Notes: generated by a model not told the origin, from the sequence alone. A stretch of DNA of 32,500 nt from Diplosphaera chodatii (GCA_032358165.1 JAALGY010000007.1:1-32500); one strand, 5' to 3'. Positions 1-11,616 are shown, counted from the first letter of the stretch. A program made the numbers and translations.

Positions 1-168
1 CTGGGCCCTGCCACATCCTGTCACCTGTCGTTCGAAATGCAGGAGCAGGAGGCTGGCACATCTGGCGGGGCGTCCCAAAAACCTAAGACCCGCGGCCGCA
101 GCCGCGCCGGCCGCCGGCTGCTGGCGGAGCTGCGGCCGCTGGCGGCGGCGTCCCTCGCCGGCGGCTGA
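1..168 (+). CDS. 3' end of an unidentified protein-coding gene (partial)
   Basis: The frame starting at base 1 is open for 55 codons and closes with TGA at 166-168. The encoded tail begins LGPATSCHLSFEMQEQ, then becomes Gly/Ser- and Arg-rich (KPKTRGRSRAGRR) and ends LAELRPLAAASLAGG. Composition and GC content resemble the exons elsewhere in the window and contrast with the sequence after the stop. The basic stretch could be a nuclear localisation or nucleic-acid-binding tail, but I recognise no family. The gene would converge on the GH6 gene. The rest lies off the left edge, so the frame is supported only by its openness and composition; chance is possible. Confidence 0.4.
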   Translation: MGPATSCHLSFEMQEQEAGTSGGASQKPKTRGRSRAGRRLLAELRPLAAASLAGG

Positions 169-1275
169 TCAGCCCCCCTGCTGGCAGGCGCTGCTCGGAA
201 GCTCGCAAGGCAGCCCTACCGCCGCTCCATGGATTACCACAAGTGCCACTGGCTGGTTGCACAGGGCACAGCGGCGAGGCTTTAGTGGCTGGCGGTGCGC
301 TGCTGCCTGCTGGAAAGGCGTGGTGCAACTGGTGGCAGCCTGACTGTGGGCAGCGCTGGTGGTGGTGCTGTGCCGTGTGCTTGTGCAATGGCAGCTGGTC
401 ACCAGGCAGAGTTGGCGCTTCATTTGACTAGGCAGATTCCTGACTGTGTTGGCACTGAAGACATTTACGGGGACGTGACTTGCAAACTGGAAGCGGTTTG
501 CGCGTATGCTTCTGTGCTGCTTACACATGGTGCTGATCCTGCGTTACCAATCATCAGGAGCACGCACACAGCATCACATACCATTGGACAAACCTACACC
601 AACTTGAGGATACTTCAATGCTACTGCACAGTCACAAACAGATCAACATATGCATGCACACAGTCGATACACCGAAAGGGTTCAAGCTCTCGCATGTCCT
701 GCACCGCCTATACTAAGGCAAGGCACGGTGCTGTCGCACACAGTGCCGAGGCAGGACACAGCTTTGGTCAGCCGAGCAACGTCAAAAATTTGTGACGAAA
801 TGTCACGAGATACCAGCGCATGTGTCAAACAGCCGAGCATGCCCGGCTAAGCAATGTTCTACCTAGAATACTTCCAAACTCTGCTGCTAACCTGAGGCAG
901 CAATCAAAGCTGTTGGGACCTGACTTGCCTTGGCTGAAGCTTAGCTCACAGCAGCGAAACTCCTGTCCCAAACTGCCTGGGCACCCTGCTGTCTGGGATG
1001 CTGCAGCTGCTGAGGGTTGGTCAGGATGGTCTGCAGCGCCACTCTAGCCGGTCGTTGGCTGGCACTGCCAGTACCTGGAAGCCATGCGTGGATCGAGGTC
1101 AGCTGGCGTGCAGATTGCATGTATGTGAATGTGTGGCCGGCTGTGCACTCTCAAGTGCCACAGCCCAGCAAGTGGACGGTTGTGGGTACAGAAGGGCCAA
1201 CATCATTCAGCTGGCGCTGTTGCCGCACTCCATGCCAAGGGTCAAGCCGCATTGGCGACAGCAATCTCCCAACAC
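169..1275. other. Intergenic region between two convergent genes
   Basis: No conserved protein block or phase-consistent exon is visible on either strand. Composition drops to about even base use, like the introns in this window. A TTACA at 521-525 reads TGTAA on the minus strand and could be a distant poly(A) signal for the GH6 gene, about 750 bases past its stop. Short open frames here look like chance. Confidence 0.6.
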
Positions 1276-1556
1276 TCATGCCAGGCAGCATACACTGCCG
1301 CATTGCCAGGTGATGTGCAGCAGAGGCTGCAGCGCGGGGCAAGCCAAGTGGGATGGCTTGTAGGTGCCCTGACCCACCCTGTACCTGGTCCAGACAACAG
1401 ACACAGCATTGTAGGGTTTGCATCGGGAAGCGCACCACTCGTTGGAGCGGGTGCAGCTGTAGCCGGAGGGGCAGGCGGCGCCGCCCTTGCTGGCATAGGT
1501 GAAGTCGCCGAAGGGCCCCGTGCCGCCGCCGGACAGCCCGCCGCACTGCGCGTACG
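1276..1556 (-). other. CBM1-like cysteine-rich module and C-terminal tail of the GH6 protein
   Basis: The module starts AYAQCGG, passes a GTGP element, then CPSGYSCTRSNEWCASRC. This echoes the fungal CBM1 pattern (YxQCGG...CxSGxTC...C) but has a longer Gly-rich insertion between the first and second cysteines and an additional cysteine near the end. CBM1 modules bind crystalline cellulose through aromatic residues; Tyr524, Tyr555 and Trp563 are candidates. The assignment to CBM1 proper is inference; it may be an algal-specific cysteine-rich binding module. The frame stays open for 44 more residues to TGA at 1278-1276; a GTACAG donor inside the tail means the true end could differ. Confidence 0.6.
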
Positions 1557-4500
1557 CGCCCAGCGTCGTGGTGCTGGGCTTGGGCGCGGCCGTCGGCACC
1601 TTCGGAACGCAGCGGGCACGGGGCTGAGTGTGCATGAAGCTCGGGCAGGGTAACAGCGCACAGTGATCGTTCACAAGCTGGCTGCCTATGTGGCTGATGC
1701 GCGCCGGTCTCCGCACCAGCCGGCTGTCAGGCGCACAAGTTCTTACCTTGGCAGGAGCTGCCGTCGGCTTGGGCGTGGGCCTAGGCGCCGTCGGCTTGGG
1801 CGTCGGCTTGGGCGCCGTCGGCCTGGGCTTGGGCGTCGGCTTGGGCGGCGTGGTGATGACTGCCGGGTTGGCGTTGCGCAGCAGCATCAGGAACTGGTTG
1901 TGGAACCAGCCGCCTGCATAAATGTGAAATGCTCCATCAGCTGCCATGATCAGGGTGCGGTCTGAGCCTGACAGACCTGGTGATGCTGAGTTGCTGCACA
2001 CACCACACAGTGCCACAGCTGCCCTATGGCACTGCCCATGCTTGCCATGTTGCAAGTGATATGTGTGAATGTGAGCAATTAGTCTGTACCTGCAGGCGGG
2101 GCGCCGGCCATCGCGTCCTTGGAGGCGTCCTTGGGGTCGCAGGACGGGTCGAAGCGCTTGCCCTCGGCGTCGGGCACGTTGCCGGGGGTGGTGGCGGCGG
2201 CGGAGCCGTCCGACTCGCCGGGGGGCTTCACCCACACGTACGCCTGCAGGTTGGAAAAGGTTGCTGCCTGTCGCTTCCGAGGGGTGCAATGAGCTGCAGA
2301 CGCTGTGTGTTAGCCTGCTCAGCCTCGTGTCATGATCTGCAGGTCATGTTCCCTGGCACACCTGGGCAGCTGTTTGACGGGTCTCAGCGTGCGATCTCAG
2401 CATGGACCGTGTGCAGCAGCCACACCCAACAGCACCCCATCAATTTCGTTGAGAGCAGAGAGCAGCTGCAGGACAACTGGCATCAGGTCCTCACATCGAT
2501 GGGCACCCCCGCTACAGGGTTGGCCCGCGGGCGCTCGCCCAGCCCGGCGCCGTTGACGTTGCACCAGTTGCCGCGCGCCTTGCGCCTGTCGATGGGCTTG
2601 CCATTGTTCACCGGCTTCCAGCCGCTGCGGGAGGTGTCGCTGCGCAGGCAGAAGACGGCACCACTTAGACATATCATACCTGGAGTGCCTGGGTGGAGCA
2701 ACCTCACAATTAGTCCGAACTGTGGGCGGGGCAGCAACTTCACGATCCTGCGCATGCTTCCCCGGTGCAGGTTCGACCTGCCTCCGAGGGCAGTGTACTG
2801 CTGCTGGCAGCAGCTAGTGGAGCATGGTCAGGGCTCAGGCAGCATAAGCAGACGCTCAGAGCATCAGGCGGGGGTAATTCAATTCAGAAATGCTCACACA
2901 AGGAAGCCTAGGCCGGTGATGCCAGCGGCGCTGAAGCCTGCCGCCAGGGTCTGCACGTACGTCCGCTCGTCGAAGACCGGGTTGTACTCGTAGAAGCTGC
3001 TGCTGAGCACCGCCTGGTTGGTGGGCGACAGGAACGGCTCCCGCACTGCACAGATGTCCAGCAGATGCGTGGCCGTCAGACCAACAACTCATGACGATAT
3101 CTGGCGCCCTGCCCTTGAGCGCTTACAAGGCTCACAGCAGCATGCGAAGCAGTGTGTCAGTGCATACTTGAATGCCTTCAACACAATGCTCACGGGGGGT
3201 GTAGTTGGCGATGTCGGTGGCCAGGCCCCGCACGAGCCCGGGCCCCGTGCCCTCGGCGTCGCGAATCACCTTGGCGTACAAGCTGATGCCCGCCTGCATG
3301 TTGCTGGCCCACCCCAGCCACCTATATACACGTACACGCCTCCACAGTCAGCACAACACTGGGGAAGAGATCACAAGCCCCCCGGGAGCTGCTGTTGTGC
3401 AGTGTGTGCGGTGTGTAGTCGGTGTGGGAGTTGGTGTACTGTTCGCTACCGTGACCATGCTCAGCGGCCGCACCCTGTACAGCAGGACATGCCGGACCCA
3501 GATCATGAGCCAAACTTCATCTGTTCCCGGTTGAAGTTCCTGAATCCAGCGCACCCGCTGTGGCCGATGTCCAGGTAGATGCCGACGCCCAGGCGGCCCA
3601 GCTTCTGGATGGCGTAGGTGATGCCGTTGACGTACGTGTTCTGCGCGTTGACCGCCGCGCAGGTGGGCACCCCCAGATTGGTCACCATGTTGGGCCTGCA
3701 GCGCCCCGGTCGACAGGGATTCAGAAAGCAGGTGCAGTGATGGCAGTGCGCCTCACTGTCTGCCACGGCAGAACCCGGCGCTGCTTTAACGCGGCATCGA
3801 CACCTTGACGCTGGGTCACAGGCCTTGCGACGCCGCTCCACAGAGCCCACAAAATGATAAACATTGTACCCAGGATGACGAAGGGGCTCACAGGGAGTCT
3901 GGCTCCACAACGGCGACAATGCGCAGCGTCTTGTACGCCGGCTTGGCGGTGATGGCCTTGGCGATGGCGTCGATGTACTGCGTCTTGTATTTGGCGAGGT
4001 CCGTCAGCTTCAGCTCGCCATTGGACGCCAGCGCCGCGCAGTCCCTATGAATCAAATGCAGCTGCACCACCTTCAGAGCAAGCCTCGGAGCGGGGCTGTG
4101 CTTGCGGCTGCTGGATCCTGGACGCCACAGTCTGCGCTGTAGGATGCTGCCAGTATGACACAGGGTGCTGGCTGCTGAATAGTCACAGTGCGCCCAGTAA
4201 AATGCGGTCAGCATGGGACACAGTGCTCTGGGCCTGGCCAGTGCAGACGGCGGACTGGCTGTGGGTCGCACCTGCTGGGCAGGTCGTAGACGACGATCTG
4301 CACGACGACGGGCTTCTTGGCGGCGGCGGCCTGCTTGAGCGCCGCGTCGAGGTGCCCTGTTGTAACGAGCAGGCAGTTTACGAAGTAAGTTAAGCAAACC
4401 TATTGCTAATATTTTAACAAACTTGAAATATGAGCCAACCGTCCACAGTTGTTACACCTGTCAGGCTCAGCCGCCCGCCGTTCGCGGCGCCGCCCTTGAT

Positions 4501-5509
4501 TGCGTCGATGCGGTCCAGCCAGATGGCGGTGGAGATGCCCTGCAGCACGTTGGCATCAAGGCCTGTCAGTGTGTGGGCATAGCACGGGCTGCAGCCCGAA
4601 TGGGCAGCTCATGGTATGCTGCGCTCGGCTGCACAGGTGGGGGGACGTAGGAAGGGGCCCTAAGCTGAAGCACAGTACTGCCGGCCAAGCTTTGCTGGTC
4701 AGTGCACAAACGGGTGTGCTTCAAAAAGCTCGTGCTGCGTGAGGAACTGCTGGCAAGCTCGGGAGGCAGCTGATCATGTGTAGACGACCCGCAGCTGCCG
4801 GCCGGTGCGCGCTGTGCGCGGCAGAGACAAGCAGCCGCACCTGGACCACTTTGATGCGCTGGGCGTCGGGGCCGCCGGCGAGCACCCTGGCCAGCGAGCC
4901 GGCGGCGTTGCGCGCGTAGTCGGGGCTCACGTACAGCGCGGCGCCAGCAAACAGGTTAGCCGCCACCGCGCGCCGCGCGGCCACCTTGGCGCCTGCTGGT
5001 CAGCACACAGAAGAGGGTGGCTGTGGGTACACAAGCGTTGTAGACGTGGTATGGAGGGCTTGTGAAACTCCGCAGGCCTGAGGGCCAGGTAGTCGCTGAA
5101 AGTGTGCTGATGTGATGCAACTGCCCATCACTACAGCTGGCGTGTGTCTCGCTGGCGGTGTTACTGCAGGCCATACGGAGGCCAGGTGGGGGGTCACTAA
5201 CAACCCACACACCGTGGTTCAATATGAAGCAGCAGCATGCGCCCAGGCAAAGCACGGCCGCTGTCATCATAGTAGCATCGGAGCTGGCTGCGTTCGAAGC
5301 ACTTTTGACTACCCTAAGCCACCGACGCGCGCTGCATGTGAGCATGAGTGATACAGCAACGCACCTGCGCCCCCTAGGCTGGTCTCCTGCACCAGGCGAC
5401 TGCTGGCGCCACCGCTGATCTGGCGAAGGTATTGCGCTGCCGGCCCCGACTGCGCCATCACGGCGGGCAACAGCACCGCCACCAGCGCGCAGACCAGGTA
5501 GCGAGCCAT
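1276..5509 (-). CDS. Secreted GH6 cellobiohydrolase-like cellulase with C-terminal CBM1-like module
   Basis: Exons on the minus strand: 5509-5365, 4992-4841, 4539-4458, 4356-4272, 4044-3892, 3695-3555, 3321-3194, 3045-2898, 2639-2495, 2243-2090, 1913-1747, 1623-1276. All phases match and give about 615 residues. Residues 1-18 (MARYLVCALVAVLLPAVMA) form a signal peptide, so the enzyme is probably secreted. The catalytic domain follows the fungal Cel6A order: NLFAGAALYVSPDYA, IWLDRIDA, VVYDLPSRDCAA, VVEPDSLPNMVTNLG, DIGHSGWLGWASN, VRGLATDIANYTP, FLVDTSRSGWKP, RGNWCN, AYVWVKPPGESDG and WFHNQFLMLLRNANP. Asp156 and Asp204 match the two GH6 active-site signatures, and Asp405 matches the third conserved acid. 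GH6 enzymes are inverting beta-1,4-glucanases acting on cellulose. A PTPKP-type linker follows (about 465-500), then a cysteine-rich module (522-571) and a 44-residue tail that is the least certain part. Whether it is a processive exoglucanase or an endoglucanase depends on loop lengths I did not model. Confidence 0.88.
1747..1850 (-). repeat. Pro-Thr-Lys-Pro linker repeat in the GH6 gene
   Basis: The minus strand encodes a repeating PTPKP/TAPKP/TAPRP linker between the catalytic domain and the cysteine-rich module. Underlying DNA repeats the motif GGCTTGGGCGTCGGC with variations (plus-strand reading). Such Pro/Thr linkers are typical of secreted cellulases and are usually O-glycosylated; copy number is expected to vary between strains. 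Confidence 0.85.
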
Positions 5510-6408
5510 CTGCGGTCCGAAAGAGCACAATTGTTTGTGCTTCACCACCCTTGTCTGGTTGCGCAAGCGTGCGTCATGCCGCGAAGCAGCATACGAAATA
5601 CGCGGCTGCCTGCCATGCGCTGTGTCGACATCGCCGCTGATGCAGACCTGTTTGGGCAAGATGCAGCACTGCAGCGCTGGTCACCTTGTTTTGCTTAGGC
5701 TGGGCTGCTATGAGCGCGATCGTATCGTCGGCAGCCTGCCACCTGGTCTCGGGTGCGATGTTCGTCGCGGACGGAAGTAAACGCGCCAGGCGTCTCAGCT
5801 GAGACGAAAGCGAGGCAGCAAGCCTCTGCACCTATGCAAATATGTTTCGATTGCGCTTCTGCTTGGCGAAGAGTGCTGGAAAGGTATGAAGGTAAGAGCT
5901 GCACGCGTTTTTAGGGGTCGAACTGGGCCCGGGGGACACTGGTTACGGCCCCTGACTGTCTGTCAGACCGCAGTATTGGTCGGATGATGCCTGTGCAGCG
6001 TCAGCATAGCACGCTGCAAACCTCCAACTGCACTCGCGGGTGGGCGGGCGTATGCAAAGTCAGCATATCTGCGACGGCGGTGTGAATCAGGAGTGTACAT
6101 GGTTGCAAGCAGGCTTCTAAATCATCCTCTTCATCCTGTGCATACTATTGCGATACTGGCATGGGGCAACACATGCACCTGCTGGCGGTGAGATGCACAA
6201 CAGCAGACCCTGCCGTCTGTCATGCTGCTCTCGCAACTGCAGCAGCATACGCATGGCAACCGCTGCTTCCACCAACGCAGGCATCACACGGTTCCACTTG
6301 CCGTCGTTAATGTCCGGAGCCCTGCTGCAAGACACCCCGCTGCGCCCCGCCCACAGTCCCCTGCTGCAAGAGTGGCCTCCCACGAGTGCCAGGCCGGCCG
6401 CCGCAGCA
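5510..6408. other. Region between the TPX2-like gene end and the GH6 gene start
   Basis: This should hold the 3' UTR of the TPX2-like gene and the promoter and 5' UTR of the GH6 gene, both on the minus strand. I see no clear TATA box and no TGTAA in minus orientation close to the TPX2 stop. An octamer-like ATGCAAAT lies near 5833-5840. The minus frame 6383-6117 is open and could be a further exon of the TPX2-like gene, but it has no recognisable similarity. Confidence 0.5.
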
Positions 6409-9400
6409 TCACAGGCCCCGCTCTGCCGCCCGTGAGCGGGTGTTCAGGTATGGCGACTGCGGCACTGTCAGCGGCGGCTGCGGAGCCGGCCCACTGCCCC
6501 TGCCATCGGCGTCGCCGCTCGGCACCGGGCGTGCCTGTGTAACCACCACTGTCAGGGCTGGGCAAGGATGCAGTACGCCCAACTGACACTGCCCAAAAGC
6601 AACAGATCGACCGGGTGCCGGGATGGGGTCGAGCCGGTCCCAGGCTGCTGCTGAGCGTGTGCAGCGGCAGCCTGTCCACAGCAAGTGAGGTGCACCTTGA
6701 ACTCGAGCGTCCTCCGATAGGCAGCCAGCTCGGCAGCCTCGCGATCCGCCTGCGCCGCTGCAGCCGTCCGGTGCTCCTCCTGTACCACACATCGTTGGAA
6801 CAGCTACAGGGTGTTGTATGGCGCTGGGCAATGGGTCTCCTGGATTGGGTGTTCAATGCCGAGGTATCAAGCAGCATGCTGATGTGGCCAGGGGCAGCTG
6901 CGAATGTGAACAATGCTGCGAGGCACATGAGATCCAGCAAACCCACCCACACGGGGCTGCCCTGTAGGATGAATGGATCCTGGCCGCACCTCGGCCTGCT
7001 GCGCCCTCTGAGCGACGTCCCCATCGAAGCGCGCGCGGTCAGCCGCCCGCGCCGTCAGCGACAGCCGCGGGCTGGCCGCCTGCGTCGGCGGCTTTGGCGC
7101 GGCCGACGCCGCGCTGCTGCGCCGCTGTCTGCCAGACCGGCCACTCACCTGCATGCAAGGCGCACCAGCCGCAGCACTCAACACTCATGCCAAAGGCCGC
7201 CGCATGTGGCGGCAAGGTTGCTGATGCATACCCAGGGGAGCTTGCGCACTTGCAGCAGGCTGTAGTTGCAAGGACGGGGGATCACACTGCATGGCGATCG
7301 GACTGCACAGCCAGGGACCACACCCACCCGGCTGCCTGCAGTCGTCTCAGCATGGAGCGCCTGCTGGGCGGTCAGGGCGGCAGCGCGGCGCGGCGCGCGG
7401 GCGTCGGTGCTGAGCGTAAAGGGTTTGGTTTGCGTGGGCGGGGCGCGCGGCGGCCTGTGCGCAGCCTCAGCGTGCTGGGTGGCCGCCGGCACCGGCCTGC
7501 AGCCCGTACACTGGATTGGGAGACAGATATTGATGCGCAGGCTGAAGATTCCACAGGAGCTGACAGGGGGTCAGATTGACAACCTGCACAGGGGTGCTGC
7601 ATGAGCATGTTTACACAAGCAACGCAGCTTATATCCAGCTCTAGGCGTCTATCGGGAATTCTGTCAAGTCCCGCACCTGGCCGCGAACACAAAGGGCTGA
7701 ACCTGCTGCGGCGGCGGCGGCAGCGCGTTGGAGGCCGACAGGTGGAAGGGCGCGGCTTGAGTGGGAGGCCGCTTGGGCACCTGCGGCAGCCCCCGCCGGC
7801 CATCGCCCTCGAATACCGCGCGGCTGCAAGCGCACAAACTGCAACATTCAGAAAATTGCCGAGCTGCACACTGGAGTCACATCATCTCGGCCATTTTAGC
7901 CCAAACTGCATGATCCGCAGGGCCCTGCCGAGCCATGTGGGTACTTTCAAGTGTCTTGCGGCGCGTCGAAGGTGAAGCTTGAGGCTGAGCAGCGCCCCAC
8001 AACCAAACGGCAGCCTGCACCAAGACGCAAACATCGGCACAGGAGTGCGCGGGTCCCTACCCTACAGGGTGGGCGGTAAAGGGCGGCAGCGCGGCCATCG
8101 CCGCCGCCTCCGCCTCCTCTGTTGACATAAAACGTGGGCCCCGCAGCCGGGCGCTGGTCCGCAGCTCAGGCGACTGCAAGCACAGCAGCCGGCACACTCA
8201 GCACCAAAGGGCGCTGTGGCGTCACCTGTGCGGGCTCCAGTCCCCTTGTGATGACTCCCATATGGCGTGACGCTCCATCGAAACCCCATGACCCGGCAGT
8301 CGTGGCATCTCGACCGTTCAAGGACTGCAGAACAAGTATCACATGTGGACAGCAGTGCGCCTTGAACAGCTTCCAAACCGTGTAAACCGTTACCTCGGGG
8401 TGCGTGAGGCGTGGTGCGCCTGTGGAGCCCTGCGCAGACGCGGCCAACAGCCCTGTCAGGCCCAGCAGCCCGCGGCCGGCCTCGAACGCCGCCAGCTGCT
8501 GTGCCACCGTCAGCTCCACACCCTGCACACGACACACACCCAGCAAATGAACAGGAAGCGAAGCCTGTTGGTGCCCACGCTGACCGAGTGCCTGCGGCCT
8601 GGAGATGGTCAGTTTCTGAGGAGCTCTCCAGCGCCCTGATGCACGGCAACAGAATGCTGGAGCCTTGATGACATCAAGCTGAGGGTTGGGCCCAACCTGC
8701 GCCGAGCGGGTGGCCATGTCATGGGTGCGGGGCCGCCGTGAAGTCTGCAGCGGCGGGCTGTGCGCGATGGTCAGTGGCGGCTTCTGGCGGGGCGGCAGCC
8801 GCGGCATCGCCCGCAGCACACGGACAGCTGCCGCTGCGTTGACTGCACGCAGCTGAGCTGCCTCCTCGGCCTCTGCCTTCGCCTGCAAGACATATTTGGC
8901 ACTGTTACGGCGGCCAGTATCGGAACATCAGCCAAGATCCACTGGTGACCTGACATGCTCATGCAGCAGCATGTGCTGCAGGGTCCTGATGTGCAGCGTA
9001 TTGTGGGGCGAAGTCGGTTCCATAGAGCTTGGCTGAGTATAGTACATGAGGCTGGCAGATGCTTCCACATGCCATCCTGTACTGGAGCAGTCGGAAAGAC
9101 AGGTTAAACACCTGCTGGATGCGCAGCTCCTCGGTAGTCAGGTCTGGGACGGGCGGCCGATACCGCAGCTTGGACCTCAGCATCGGGCTGCAAAACGAGA
9201 CGGTACATGTCAGCAGCATCATATCACGGCCACACTTGATTTCAGGCTGTGGCCTGCCAGCATGGATCCTACTGGCTGCGCAACATGTAAGAGGCTGTCG
9301 CTCTGCGCCCGATTTTTCACGCCAGACCACCTCTGGGGTATTGTGAGGCCCTCCTGCCGAGTGGAAGACCTGCGGTGCAGTCGCCCTGCTGCTGGAGCTG

Positions 9401-11616
9401 CTGTATGCCCTGCTTGCAGTGTTGCCGTAGCCAAAGCCGCTGCGGCTGCTGGTGCTGGTTCCGCTACAGTCTGGGATGCTGTAAAAGCCGCCGCAGCAGT
9501 GCCCAAAGCCGGCAGCACTGCAGGCGCATCCGACTGCTGCTGGACAACAGCTACCTCGGACACAGCAGCACCATCCGCCGCTGTGTTGACAGCATCCTGT
9601 TCTATTTCCTGTAGTGACGCCTTTACAGACAGCAGCGCTGCGGTCGCGCCGACGAAGATGGCTGAAGCAGACAGGCTGTTGGGAGCTGGTGAGCTGACCA
9701 CTGGCGCAGGCAAACGCATGGCGAGGCCGGTGTGCAGGCCCGACTTGCGGGGGCGGGCCCGCCGCTTGGCAGCCTGGCTGCAGTCCTCTGCCTGCTGCAC
9801 AGCTGCAGCGGCGGCCGCGGGGTCCAGTGCACGAGCTGCCTCGGATACTATGGATGCTGCAGAGACAGCAGGTGCAGCTGCCGGGCTGCCGCTGTTGCCG
9901 CGCAGGCTGCGCTTGCGGCCAGACATGGGCGCAGCAGCTGTGGCATCATCGCTGGGAGGCCCTGCGGCCACTGGGTCTGGTGCCGCTGCTGCTGCCGGTG
10001 GGGAACGGCCTTCAGGGCCCAGCGCCTTGGCTGCTGACCGGGTGAAGTGGCTGACCTCGGCGTGCTCAGCCACCGGCGTCAGCTGCCCCACCCCAGCATG
10101 CTGCTGCTGCTGCACGGGATTGTCAGAGCGCTGCTCCGGCTGCGGCCCAGCACGCACAGGTGCCGCCTGCTGCTCTGGCACAGGCTGGGGTGCCGGGGGG
10201 CCCGGCTGCTGTGCGCTGCTGGCGGCAGCCTCTGTGCTGCCAGCGGCTGCAGCGCTGTCAGCGGCCACAGCAGGAGCGCAGGCGCTGGTTGCAGCTGGGA
10301 GCGCAGTGGCAGCGGCAGCCCCGGCGGCGCGTCGGCCGCGGGTGCGGCTGCCGGAGCCAGGCGCTGCGGTCGCAGCGCCTGGCGCCCTTGCGGACGCTGC
10401 TGCGGCGGCGGCTGCGGCGGCAGCGCGGGAGCGGGGGCTGCCGATCTGGCGCAGCGCGTCGCGCTTCGGCGGCGGCGGCCACGGCGCTGGGTTGCTGCCG
10501 CCTTTGCCACCTGCGTGGTGTCAGGTCAGACCTGATGGAATGGTCGGCCATCTCCGGCGCTCACAGCATACGTAATGTGCGGAGCTGAGCAAGATTGCTG
10601 AAAGCCATAGTTATGGAACCCCCTCGCACCACCATAACAATAATGCTGCAGCGTACCTGCGGCCTTGGTGGTGCCGGCTGGTGCGCGGCGGCTGGCGGCG
10701 GCGCCCCATGAGGTGCGGATGTTGCTGGGCTTCTGCTTCTTGTGCGCCCCGCCGGCCGCGGCTGGCGGCGGCGCATTCTCGTCGCCCACCTGTGCAGCGA
10801 GCCAGGAGCCAGTCATGTCCGCAGGCCAGCTGGGTTTTAGTCGTCAAGCATGCTGTGTACCTCCACATCCGAGGGATGCAGGGAGCAGCAGCACGAAGGT
10901 TTGTGTTTCATCCCGAGATACTCGTTGTTGGTGATGTCGTGCAACGCAGGGTTGACCTGCTGGACCAGCTCTCTTCACATGCCGACTCAAGCAGGCCGCA
11001 CCTCCATGCGCAGGCGCTTGCCGGCCTTGATCGGCTGCGGCGAGATGAGGCCCGAGGAGCGGCCGTTGGGGCCGCTGCGCCGCCTCACCGTCACCACATT
11101 CTGCCGCGCATTGGGCGTCAGCAGCGCTGCGTGCGCACAGTAAGCCTCAGCAGCCTGAACGTTGCAGGCTACACTCCAAGGAAGCTCGAAGCTGGTCACG
11201 GGGCCAGGTTGTCAGTGGCAAGCTGCAGTGACGCAGTTCGGCAGGTCGCACCAACCTGCGGTGGCTGCCGGGTCATTGAAGTAGCCCTGCGAGACGCTGT
11301 CGGAGTCCCTGGTGCCGTCGCCCTCCTCCTCCGGTCCCGGGAAGGCGTGCCACTGCAGCGAGCAGACCATGCGCATCTCCAAACGGCGTGTCCAAACACA
11401 ATGTTGCAAGGTTGTGCACCATGTGCACTGCACCCGGCCAGACGATCTCCCAGCTACTTGGAAGTCGTGCCTGATGTAGCAAGCATGGTGCTGGGCGCCG
11501 GCAACGCCAGAGCAATGCATTTGCACAAATCAAGGCTCCCAGTTCGAACTCACCATTGGAGCATTAAACTCGTAGCGGACGTCACGGTGCGGCTGATCAG
11601 TGGCCGCATCGCTCAT
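6409..11616 (-). CDS. TPX2: TPX2-like spindle assembly factor
   Basis: Minus-strand exons: 11616-11554, 11352-11256, 11126-11002, 10789-10657, 10510-9370, 9187-9112, 8882-8697, 8522-8394, 8173-8061, 7823-7677, 7496-7328, 7148-6990, 6779-6696, 6534-6409. All phases match, giving about 915 residues. TPX2 is a microtubule-nucleating, Aurora-kinase-activating spindle protein released from importin by Ran-GTP. The N-terminus has VRYEFNAPM, like the Aurora-binding YxYDAP element of animal TPX2 and the YEFxAP start of plant TPX2. Later exons carry repeated TPX2 blocks: SPMLRSKLRYRP, PLTIAHSPPLQTSRR, SPELRTSARLRG, PPFTAHPVGRAVFEG followed by GLPQVPKRPPTQAAPFHLS, TQTKPFTLSTD, RARFDGDVAQRAQQ, and finally LAAYRRTLEFKARPVP and LTVPQSPYLNTRSRAAERG before TGA. 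Exon 5 (380 codons) is Ala/Gln/Pro-rich and unconserved. Exon 12 starts at GTGAGT, which is unusual and least sure. Confidence 0.85.
9370..10510 (-). other. Ala/Pro/Gln-rich low-complexity exon of the TPX2-like gene
   Basis: One 1,141-base exon encodes a region dominated by Ala, with Pro, Gln, Ser and short basic patches such as KRRARPRK. It is an insertion between the N-terminal TPX2 motif and the repeated TPX2 blocks. The basic patches could serve as nuclear import signals. The exon ends at AG|GTCTTC, fitted to a phase-2 junction that restores SPMLRSK in the next exon. The opposite strand is also open for 509 codons, a side effect of composition. Confidence 0.7.

Noticed and set aside
6117..6383. 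Open minus frame after the TPX2-like stop as an extra terminal exon
   Set aside because: No TPX2 similarity, and the preceding exon already ends with a conserved-looking TPX2 block and a TGA.
7941..8014. Extra TPX2 exon after the acceptor at about 8015
   Set aside because: It breaks phase with the next exon, while joining 8061 directly to 7823 restores the conserved FTAHPVGRAVFEG block.
9046..10575. 509-codon plus-strand open frame
   Set aside because: It lies opposite the Ala-rich TPX2 exon 5; antisense frames stay open there because of GC-rich composition, and it has no recognisable motif.
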